From contig JAFNWA010000286.1 in NCBI GenBank assembly GCA_017383665.1, positions 1 to 10,658 of the forward strand: a stretch of 10,658 bases of DNA, given 5' to 3'. The notes under the pieces are model-generated. The model did no database searches. It had not been told where the DNA came from and saw only the letters and a program-made list of their open reading frames with translations. Within the stretch, counting starts at the first letter, position 1. Every line of letters starts with the position of its first letter. The translations under genes were made by a program, and so were the position numbers. Shown here piece after piece: positions 1 through 5,384 of this stretch. The DNA comes from Bacteroidaceae bacterium. Its GTDB lineage: Bacteria > Bacteroidota > Bacteroidia > Bacteroidales > Bacteroidaceae.

Positions 1-793
1 ATATTATTGCCGGTAGAGCCATCTCGCCACTGTTGAATATGAATGGTGACGATGCAATGGCAATGGCCTGTGCTGCGTTCTGCATTCCAACCTCAATGAC
101 AATTGTGCGTCTAGCCGCCACGCCCGAACCGCTTATGCGCGACAACCCGCCACTGCACAGCATCGCAAGCAGAATGAGTAACGCGCACGATGCTCCAAGC
201 ACCGCAAAATTATCGGCAATCTCTTTGCTGTATTGCAGGAAAAATACTGCAGCAAGCGTCATCAGTGCCGGGAAAGCAAACTTGCCCAACGCCTTGGCAA
301 CCTTAATTGCAGCATTGGGCTTTACCTTGCGGAACAGGCTGCCGGCCAATAGAGGCACAAACAGCAGTACAATGTTCTGCACCAGTAGCTTACCAATGGG
401 CAAGTGAATATCCATACCGTTTGTACTCGATACAAACTCGGCGACAAAAGCCATTATCACAGGCAAAGTGAACAGAGTTATAATACTGCTCAGCGCAGTC
501 AGTGTTACCGACAACGCAACATCGCCCTTTGCAAGCATGGAAAAGACATTGGACGAACTGCCACCCGGACAACATGCCACCAGTACCAGACCCATAAAAT
601 AGATAGGTGGCAACTTCAAAGCCCATGCCACAGCAAAAGCAATCAGCGGTAACAGAATAATCTGCCCCACCATGCCCAGCAGCACTGCTTTTGGCTGTTT
701 AGCAACATTGGCAAACGCCTTTCTGTCCAGGTCAATGCCCAACAGAAACATCAATACAATGAGTATTGGCATCACAATCCATATCGTGTTCAT
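1..793 (-). CDS. BASS-family (bile acid:sodium symporter-like) transporter, C-terminus cut by window edge
   Basis: Reading from ATG at 793-791 toward base 1 gives 264 uninterrupted codons with no stop, so the gene continues outside the window; the family is usually about 300 residues, so roughly 40-60 residues are missing. The protein is very hydrophobic with many predicted membrane helices. Two family hallmarks are visible: a CPGGSSSNVFSMLAKGD segment at residues 75-91 (the crossover helix after a Cys-Pro-Gly-Gly turn) and EVGMQNAAQAIAIA at 234-247, whose Glu and Gln correspond to sodium-site residues in characterised BASS proteins. It is therefore expected to be an inner-membrane sodium-coupled carrier of an organic anion. 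BASS members carry bile acids, pantothenate, pyruvate and other acids, and the substrate cannot be told from sequence. A Bacteroidota promoter lies just upstream, so it is probably transcribed alone, separately from the pseudouridine synthase gene. Confidence 0.9.
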   Translation of the reverse strand, partial: MNTIWIVMPILIVLMFLLGIDLDRKAFANVAKQPKAVLLGMVGQIILLPLIAFAVAWALKLPPIYFMGLVLVACCPGGSSSNVFSMLAKGDVALSVTLTALSSIITLFTLPVIMAFVAEFVSSTNGMDIHLPIGKLLVQNIVLLFVPLLAGSLFRKVKPNAAIKVAKALGKFAFPALMTLAAVFFLQYSKEIADNFAVLGASCALLILLAMLCSGGLSRISGSGVAARRTIVIEVGMQNAAQAIAIASSPFIFNSGEMALPAII

Positions 794-830
794 GTGTGGA
801 TTCCTTTTTCAATCATGTTGTTAGCAACTG

Positions 831-863
831 CAAAAATAAGGCAAGGACACTGAAAACTCCAAA
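831..863 (-). promoter_or_regulatory. Promoter of the BASS transporter gene
   Basis: On the minus strand a -33 TTTG (863-860) is followed, after 21 bases, by TATTTTTG (838-831), which fits the Bacteroidota sigma-ABfr pattern TTTG-N19-21-TAnnTTTG. Transcription would start near 825, leaving a leader of about 30 bases before the ATG at 793. Confidence 0.6.
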
Positions 864-905
864 TAGAATCACTTCTTGTTTTCTGATTAAAAACTGTTGA
901 TTTTT

Positions 906-988
906 GGAAAACGCACCTTTTTGAGGTGTGAATTTATAGGAAAACGCACCTTTTTAAGGGTGAATTTTATAGGAAAACGCACCTTTTT
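906..988. repeat. 33-bp tandem direct repeat, about 2.5 copies
   Basis: The 17-mer GGAAAACGCACCTTTTT occurs identically at 906-922, 939-955 and 972-988, exactly 33 bases apart each time. The first two copies are followed by similar 16-base tails (923-938 and 956-971) that both end in TTTATA; after the third core the tail diverges. In the first two units the CACC of the core can pair with a downstream GGTG (914-917 with 925-928; 947-950 with 959-962), forming small hairpins. Read on the minus strand, each such hairpin is followed by CGTTTTCC. The identity of the core against the drifting tails suggests that the core is the conserved part. Confidence 0.85.
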
Positions 989-1127
989 GTGAAAACACGA
1001 TATTATGTGTGATTAAAAGCGCTCAAACAAGTTTGCTGTTTCATTCGCTTTAGAACAACTTCGCCTTTTGTGCAGATACTGTGCCGAGCTAGTGCTTTAG
1101 CAAAAACTCCATTATGTCTTTCTGCAG

Positions 1128-1796
1128 TTATTTCTCGAAACTTTGCCACAGTTTGTCGCCGGGGAGGGGGGCGGTGATGGCTATTGTCTCCTTTGAGACG
1201 GGGTGGGTGAATTCGATGTAGCGTGCATGCAGCGAAATGCTGCCGTCTGGGTTCGAGCGTTGTGCGCCATATTTCAGGTCGCCTTTGATGGGGCAGCCTA
1301 TCGATGAGAGCTGGCAGCGTATCTGGTGGTGACGGCCTGTCTTCAGTTCTACTTCTATGAGGTTGTAGTTCTGCGATGCTGCTGCAAGTCTGTAGTGAAG
1401 CAGGGCGTGTTTTGCGCCTTTGACCTCTTTGGGATAGGAAAAACTTTTGTTAAGTTTTTCGTTGCGCAGTATCCAACTGTCAATGTCGGCCTCGGTAGGT
1501 GTGGGTATGCCTTTGGTTAATGCCCAGTAGATTTTCTTTACAGCACCTTCGCTGAACATGCGGTTGAGGCGTTCGAGTGCCTTGCTTGTCTTTGCAAAGA
1601 CCACAATGCCACTCACGGGGCGGTCGAGTCTGTGTGGTAGCCCAATGAATACATTGCCTGGTTTTGCGTATTTCTCCTTGATGTACTGTTTCATAGTGTC
1701 GCACAATGAAACATCGCCTGTCTTGTCGCCTTGTACAATTTCACCGGCAGCCTTGTTTATGACAATTATGTGGTTGTCTTCGTAGAGTACCTTCAT
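1128..1796 (-). CDS. RluA-family RNA pseudouridine synthase (no S4 domain)
   Basis: The 222-residue product isomerises uridine to pseudouridine in rRNA or tRNA. The N-terminus (VLYEDNHIIVINKAAG) is the typical opening of the RluA catalytic fold. Residues 55-62, HRLDRPVS, carry the family motif with Asp58 as the expected catalytic nucleophile. The C-terminal GRHHQIR (154-160) is the second signature. There is no N-terminal S4 RNA-binding domain, so this is a short, catalytic-domain-only member; such proteins modify either rRNA or tRNA and the target uridine cannot be assigned here. The start codon lies only 3 bases after the stop of the upstream TetR gene, so the two are almost certainly one transcript with coupled translation. 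No Shine-Dalgarno is present, as is normal in this phylum. Confidence 0.93.
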   Translation of the reverse strand: MKVLYEDNHIIVINKAAGEIVQGDKTGDVSLCDTMKQYIKEKYAKPGNVFIGLPHRLDRPVSGIVVFAKTSKALERLNRMFSEGAVKKIYWALTKGIPTPTEADIDSWILRNEKLNKSFSYPKEVKGAKHALLHYRLAAASQNYNLIEVELKTGRHHQIRCQLSSIGCPIKGDLKYGAQRSNPDGSISLHARYIEFTHPVSKETIAITAPLPGDKLWQSFEK

Positions 1797-1799
1797 GGT

Positions 1800-2393
1800 T
1801 TAGAGTGTGCTGGTTGTTGGTTTGTGTCCAAGTGCACCGAGTATTATTTTCTCTGTGAAGTGGTAAACGAATTTGTCGTCATTATTGCGGTTTATTATGC
1901 CATTGATGAATGGCATTTCAATACCTTTGAGGCAAAAGTGCAGGAAGCGTGCTGCCAAATCCGGGCTTTCGCTGTTGAAGAGTCCCTTTTGGTTTCCCTC
2001 GGTTATAATGTGACGGAACAGGGCTATTTCCTTGGCATCAAAAGTCTTGCGTATATGTTCCACAATTAGAATGTAGTCGGAGTGAAGGCAACCGTTGCGA
2101 CGCACGATGTTGCGTGTCATCTGCAGGCGTACGAAGACAAGTTTGATGATTTTCTTATCTGCTGGCAGGTTTGACATGGCAACCTTGGTGACGGCTGTAG
2201 ATATCTTCTTCACTTCCATTTCAATGCTTGCCTCGAGCAGTTGCTCTTTGCTTTGGAAATAGGTGTACAATGTGCGACGGCTTTTGTTGGCAGCCTTGGC
2301 TACATCGTTCATGGTTATGTTGCCTATTCCTTGCTTAGAGAAGAGTCTTCTTGCAACATTTATAATCTGCTCTCTTGTTTCTATGGTGGACAT
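1800..2393 (-). CDS. TetR/AcrR-family transcriptional regulator
   Basis: The 197-residue protein begins with a canonical TetR DNA-binding domain: a first helix (ETREQIINVARRLFSKQG, residues 5-22) followed by the helix-turn-helix at about 27-46 (ITMNDVAKAANKSRRTLYTYF) and then the K-E-Q-L-L helix-4 start. The remaining 140 or so residues form the variable ligand and dimerisation domain, which I cannot place in a subfamily. The most likely role is a dimeric repressor that responds to a small molecule. The gene is the first of a two-gene operon with an RluA-type pseudouridine synthase 3 bases downstream. Its promoter is overlapped by inverted repeats (2420-2465), which argues for autoregulation. 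No efflux pump sits next to it; whether it also controls the transporter at 1-793 or unlinked genes is unknown. Confidence 0.93.
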   Translation of the reverse strand: MSTIETREQIINVARRLFSKQGIGNITMNDVAKAANKSRRTLYTYFQSKEQLLEASIEMEVKKISTAVTKVAMSNLPADKKIIKLVFVRLQMTRNIVRRNGCLHSDYILIVEHIRKTFDAKEIALFRHIITEGNQKGLFNSESPDLAARFLHFCLKGIEMPFINGIINRNNDDKFVYHFTEKIILGALGHKPTTSTL

Positions 2394-2419
2394 CTTTGTA
2401 TTATGTGTTTATTTCTTTG

Positions 2420-2445
2420 CAAAATTACACATTTGTGCAATTTTG
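2420..2445. promoter_or_regulatory. Putative TetR operator 1 (26-bp dyad)
   Basis: CAAAATTACACA (2420-2431) and TGTGCAATTTTG (2434-2445) are inverted copies that match at 11 of 12 positions around a 2-base centre. The dyad covers the -7 element and much of the promoter spacer of the TetR operon, the position expected for autorepression. Size and symmetry suit a TetR dimer. Assignment to this regulator is inference. Confidence 0.6.
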
Positions 2446-2451
2446 TGCAAA
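2420..2451 (-). promoter_or_regulatory. Promoter of the tetR-rluA operon
   Basis: On the minus strand TTTG (2451-2448), a 20-base spacer and TAATTTTG (2427-2420) match the Bacteroidota -33/-7 consensus exactly. The start of transcription would be near 2413, about 20 bases before the TetR ATG at 2393. Confidence 0.7.
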
Positions 2452-2465
2452 AAGGTTGCACGAAA
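2441..2465. promoter_or_regulatory. Putative TetR operator 2 (25-bp dyad overlapping operator 1)
   Basis: TTTTGTGCAA (2441-2450) and TTGCACGAAA (2456-2465) are inverted copies with one mismatch and a 5-base centre. The left arm overlaps the right arm of operator 1, so TTTGTGCAA occurs twice in direct orientation (2432-2440, 2442-2450) and once inverted. It covers the -33 element. Confidence 0.45.
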
Positions 2466-2541
2466 ATTTACGCTAAAAAAACAAAAATCTGTACTTTTCG
2501 GCACTATTTTTGTCTATGATGGCAGATTTTTGTCCAAAAGT

Positions 2542-2572
2542 TTTGCCAATTAGAAAAAATGCATTACCTTTG
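2542..2572 (+). promoter_or_regulatory. Promoter of the initiator tRNA gene
   Basis: TTTG (2542-2545), a 19-base spacer and TACCTTTG (2565-2572) give an exact match to the Bacteroidota promoter consensus. Transcription would begin near 2579, about 15 bases before the mature tRNA 5' end. Confidence 0.75.
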
Positions 2573-2593
2573 CATCAGTTTTAAGAACAGCAT

Positions 2594-2665
2594 CGCGGGG
2601 TGGAGCAGTGGTAGCTCGTTGGGCTCATAACCCAAAGGCCGGAGGTTCGATCCCTTCCCCCGCTA
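2594..2665 (+). tRNA. Initiator tRNA-fMet (anticodon CAT at 2626-2628)
   Basis: The 72 bases fold into a full cloverleaf: acceptor CGCGGGG with CCCCGCT, D arm GAGC/GCTC, anticodon arm TTGGG/CCCAA around CTCATAA, and T arm GGAGG/CCTTC around TTCGATC. Two traits mark it as the initiator rather than elongator Met: three consecutive G-C pairs at the base of the anticodon stem (GGG/CCC) and no Watson-Crick pair between positions 1 and 72. Here position 72 is U (C1-U72), whereas E. coli has C1-A72. CCA is not encoded and must be added by the CCA enzyme. It has its own promoter and terminator, so it is a single-gene unit. Confidence 0.95.
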
Positions 2666-2669
2666 CTAC

Positions 2670-2700
2670 AAAGGAGAACATTGGTTCTCCTTTTTTCTTT
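2670..2700 (+). terminator. Rho-independent terminator of the tRNA gene
   Basis: AAAGGAGAAC (2670-2679) pairs perfectly with GTTCTCCTTT (2684-2693) around an ATTG loop, followed by a T-rich run to 2700. It begins 5 bases after the tRNA 3' end. Confidence 0.9.
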
Positions 2701-2756
2701 TATATGACTTTTTGAAAAAAAGCGTTCATAAATTATTCGTTCCAATTTTTAATTTA

Positions 2757-2764
2757 TATCTTCG
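2757..2764 (+). promoter_or_regulatory. Probable -7 element of the aspA promoter
   Basis: TATCTTCG lies in the context TATATCTTCGC, identical to the -7 region proposed for nadC (8922-8932). A -33 element is unclear: TTCG at 2736-2739 gives a spacer of only 17 bases. Transcription would start near 2771, giving a leader of about 65 bases. Confidence 0.45.
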
Positions 2765-2836
2765 CGCAACAGCAATTGCCGAACATAATGGCGGCGTTGC
2801 TTGTTGTCTGAGTAAAGGATTTTAATATATATAACA

Positions 2837-4252
2837 ATGAAAACACGTCTTGAACATGATTCTTTAGGCGAGATTCAGGTCCCTGCCAATGCCTATTATG
2901 GAGCGCAGACATTGCGTGCGATGGTCAATTTTAAGGATATATCCGGAATAACCATCAGTGATCACCCCTATTATGTAAAGGCTCTGGCAATGGTAAAGTG
3001 GGCTGCAGCACATGCGAATCTCTCTCTTGGTACACTTGATGAGGAGATTGGCACTGCTATAAAAAAGGCCTGTGAAGAGATTATGGAGGGTGCTCTTGTT
3101 GATCAGTTCCCTGTTGACCTTATGCAGGGTGGTGCCGGAACATCTACAAACATGAATATAAATGAGGTGGTTGCAAACCGCGCGCTCGAGCTGATGGGGC
3201 ACAATAAGGGTGAGTATCAATATTGCCACCCAAATGACCATGTGAACCTTTCGCAATCAACAAACGATGCCTACCCGACATCATTCAAACTCTGTTTCAT
3301 TCTTCACAACGAAGATTTGGTTCGTGAGCTCAAACGCCTTATTGCATCTTTCCGCGCCAAGGGCAAGGAGTTCAATAAGGTAATTAAGATGGGACGTACG
3401 CAGTTGCAGGATGCCGTGCCAATGACATTGGGGCAGGAGTTTGAGGCATTTGCTGCTACGCTTGACGAGGAGGTGAGCCGCTTGAATGAGATGGCTCGTC
3501 TGTTCCTTGAGGTGAATATGGGTGCTACTGCTATCGGTACCGGTATCAATACCGAGCCCGGTTATGCCCAAGCTTGTGTCGATGCCTTGCGTGCCATTTC
3601 GGGTAAACCGTTTGTGCTTGCTGGTAACCTTGTCGAGGCGACACCCGATGCCGGTTCTACTGTAATGTACTCCTCGGCTCTTAAGCGTCTTGCTGTCAAG
3701 TTGTCAAAGATATGTAACGACTTGCGTCTGTTGTCAAGTGGCCCCCGTTGTGGTTTGAACGAGATAAATCTACCTCCAATGCAGCCTGGTTCAAGTATCA
3801 TGCCCGGAAAGGTGAATCCTGTTATTCCGGAGGTCGTAAACCAGATTTGTTTCCGTGTCATCGGTAATGACCTTACCGTTACTTTTGCAGCCGAGGCTGG
3901 ACAGTTGCAGCTTAATGTTATGGAACCTGTGATTGTTCACTCTATTATATCGTCAATAAGAATGTTGTTGCGCGGAATGACACGCTTGCGTGTGCTGTGC
4001 GTCGATGGTATTACTGCTAACGAGGGACATTGTAAGGAACTTGTTATGGGCAGCATTGGTATTGTAACAGCTTTGAATCCGGTACTAGGTTATGAGAACA
4101 GTGCGAAGATTGCAAAGCGTGCCCTCAAAGAGAATCGCAGTGTCTATGATCTTGTTCTTGAAGAGGGGCTGCTCTCGAAGGAGGAACTTGATGAGTTGCT
4201 GCGTCCCGAAAATATGATTGCGCCACATAAGATGCCGCATAAGAAATATTGA
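2837..4252 (+). CDS. aspA: Aspartate ammonia-lyase (aspartase)
   Basis: The 471-residue protein converts L-aspartate to fumarate and ammonia in the cytoplasm as a homotetramer. It has the whole aspartase/fumarase superfamily pattern: GGAGTSTNMN (98-107), SQSTND (139-144), GRTQLQDAVPMTLGQEF (from 186) and the signature loop GSSIMPGKVNPVIPE starting at 318, whose second serine (Ser320) is the expected catalytic base. Two choices point to aspartase rather than class II fumarase: GRTQLQ instead of GRTHLQ, and PVIPE after the SSIMPGKVN loop instead of PTQ/SE. Length is as expected for the family. In anaerobic Bacteroidales it would feed fumarate to the fumarate reductase/succinate pathway and release ammonia. 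The gene is monocistronic, with an upstream tRNA terminator and a strong hairpin downstream. The ATG at 2837 opens the conserved N-terminus (TRLEHDSLGEIQVP). Confidence 0.95.
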   Translation: MKTRLEHDSLGEIQVPANAYYGAQTLRAMVNFKDISGITISDHPYYVKALAMVKWAAAHANLSLGTLDEEIGTAIKKACEEIMEGALVDQFPVDLMQGGAGTSTNMNINEVVANRALELMGHNKGEYQYCHPNDHVNLSQSTNDAYPTSFKLCFILHNEDLVRELKRLIASFRAKGKEFNKVIKMGRTQLQDAVPMTLGQEFEAFAATLDEEVSRLNEMARLFLEVNMGATAIGTGINTEPGYAQACVDALRAISGKPFVLAGNLVEATPDAGSTVMYSSALKRLAVKLSKICNDLRLLSSGPRCGLNEINLPPMQPGSSIMPGKVNPVIPEVVNQICFRVIGNDLTVTFAAEAGQLQLNVMEPVIVHSIISSIRMLLRGMTRLRVLCVDGITANEGHCKELVMGSIGIVTALNPVLGYENSAKIAKRALKENRSVYDLVLEEGLLSKEELDELLRPENMIAPHKMPHKKY

Positions 4253-4288
4253 GATAAAAAGAGGCTGACTAAAAAGGTACAACCTCAC

Positions 4289-4332
4289 AAAAAAGGAACG
4301 ACCCATTTTGCAAAATGGATCGTTCCTTTTTT
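4289..4332. terminator. Bidirectional terminator between aspA and the ompH-like gene
   Basis: An inverted repeat of two 22-base arms (4289-4310 and 4311-4332) has a single mismatch (C4302 against A4319). The outer ends are A6 on the left and T6 on the right, so either strand gives a hairpin followed by a U-run. It sits between convergent genes, 36 bases after the aspA stop and 17 bases beyond the stop of the opposing lipoprotein gene. Confidence 0.9.
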
Positions 4333-4349
4333 ATCATAGTTTATAAATG

Positions 4350-4961
4350 TTATTTCTTTGTACCATGTTTTGCATTCAAACCTTCTACGACATCGTTGGT
4401 AATGTTCAAGGCTTGGTTTGCGTAAAGCATATTGCCGCCTATTCTTGTCAGTATTAAATCAAATTTACAAATGCTGTTATACTCCTGGATGTATGCGGAT
4501 ATACAGTCGTCTATTTTTGCCCTTGTCTCCATGGCCTCTTTTTCCAGCTCTCCTATCAATTGCTGGCTGCGTTGGAGTAACTCCTGATCCTTCTGCATAA
4601 TCTTGTTGTAATCTTCCTGCATTGTCTCTTGTGACAGGTAAAGATTGTTCTGTACCTTGCGCTCGAACTCCTTCGCTTCGTCCTGCAAAATCTTTCTGTC
4701 CTCCTCAATGCTGCGGTTGATGCTCATCTCCTTCTTTACAATCTCCATTCTCAACTCCTCGGCATAATGGAACTTTATTAACAGCGAGTCATAATCTACA
4801 TATGCAATCTTTACATTGCAGACTGGGATTGAGTCTGGGGTTTCAACTGTTACAGTTGCTTGATTCCCGTTGGCATTGCCGTTCTCTTTTGAACACTGTA
4901 TGAAAAACAGTTGGGCAAATATAAATGTAGCCAACAGTGTTATTCTTTTTGTGGTTTTCAT
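4350..4961 (-). CDS. Skp/OmpH-like lipoprotein
   Basis: The 203-residue product has a lipoprotein signal: basic start (KTTKR), hydrophobic core and Cys23 in LFFIQC, followed by SKENGNANGN, a polar linker. The mature part fits the OmpH/Skp chaperone family: KIAYVDYDSLL (51-61) opens the fold; a long charged helical region (about 65-160, rich in E, K, Q) is a predicted coiled coil; and the end, LYANQALNITNDVVEGLN (179-196), matches the family C-terminus. Skp trimers hold unfolded outer-membrane proteins in the periplasm. This one is probably lipid-anchored and lies away from any bamA gene in view, so it may be a specialised paralogue rather than the main Skp. It starts 18 bases after the small membrane protein gene and is probably co-transcribed with it. 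Confidence 0.85.
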   Translation of the reverse strand: MKTTKRITLLATFIFAQLFFIQCSKENGNANGNQATVTVETPDSIPVCNVKIAYVDYDSLLIKFHYAEELRMEIVKKEMSINRSIEEDRKILQDEAKEFERKVQNNLYLSQETMQEDYNKIMQKDQELLQRSQQLIGELEKEAMETRAKIDDCISAYIQEYNSICKFDLILTRIGGNMLYANQALNITNDVVEGLNAKHGTKK

Positions 4962-4979
4962 AGTTGCTATTATGGTTTG

Positions 4980-5195
4980 TTAATCTTTTCTTCTCTCATT
5001 GACGGCCATTGGATTCCGCCTGCGTGCATCCCTGTCTTGTGACTGTACGCACTTTATGCCTCTGCGTCTCATCTCTTTGTTGCCTCCGACATGTGTGTTG
5101 GGGAACCTGCCATTCTTCTTTATAATGACCTTGATTGCAAGCAAAGCGACGCATATTGCAACAATTAACAATGTAAATAGTAAAGTTTTGAACAT
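4980..5195 (-). CDS. Small single-pass membrane protein, 71 residues, function unknown
   Basis: The frame is open up to 5405, but I take the ATG at 5195. From there the protein begins MFKTLLFTLLIVAICVALLAIKVI, a clean N-terminal transmembrane helix, followed by a basic cytoplasmic or periplasmic tail (KKNGRFPNTHVGGNKEMRRRGIKCVQSQDRDARRR). The extra upstream residues would be composed like translated intergenic DNA and would run into the start of the divergent pepD gene. The FPNTH-GG-KEMR-RGI-CVQSQD pattern resembles a small uncharacterised protein I recall from Bacteroidales genomes; that is from memory, not a search. It is the first gene of a likely pair with the OmpH-like lipoprotein 18 bases downstream, which suggests an envelope role. 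The tail has a single Cys (Cys49). No function is proposed. Confidence 0.75.
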   Translation of the reverse strand: MFKTLLFTLLIVAICVALLAIKVIIKKNGRFPNTHVGGNKEMRRRGIKCVQSQDRDARRRNPMAVNERRKD

Positions 5196-5384
5196 TTCTA
5201 TTAACTTTGTAGTGTTTTGGGCGAAAAAGGAATATTCCTCTATCGGTGCGGTAAAGATAGTGCTTTTTATACTCACTCTATTTAGCGAAATACCAAAAAA
5301 AAGTAAAAATAGGTGGCGAAAAAGGGGAATTAACAAAATTTTGCAAAAAACAGATATTATTTTAACGGATTTAAACATTCTTGT

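Larger units (their letters stand above)
794..1127. other. 334-bp intergenic region between transporter and pseudouridine synthase genes
   Basis: No open reading frame here looks like a gene. The region holds the transporter promoter (831-863) and a 33-bp tandem repeat (906-988). Between 989 and 1127 I see nothing clear: a small dyad, CAAACAAGTTTG near 1024-1035, has too tight a loop to be a convincing terminator, so the end of the tetR-rluA transcript is not obvious. Confidence 0.7.

Noticed and set aside
33..652. Plus-strand open frames of 124 and 82 codons at the window start
   Set aside because: Both are antisense shadows of the BASS transporter, whose minus-strand reading carries the conserved CPGG and EVGMQN motifs.
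906..988. Regularly spaced repeats resembling a small CRISPR array
   Set aside because: The intervals between cores are only 16 bases and resemble each other, there are fewer than three full units and no cas gene is near. It is a tandem repeat.
5252..5259. TATCTTTA on the minus strand as a -7 element for the small membrane protein operon
   Set aside because: The last base departs from consensus and no TTTG lies 19-21 bases upstream, so it is not strong enough to annotate.
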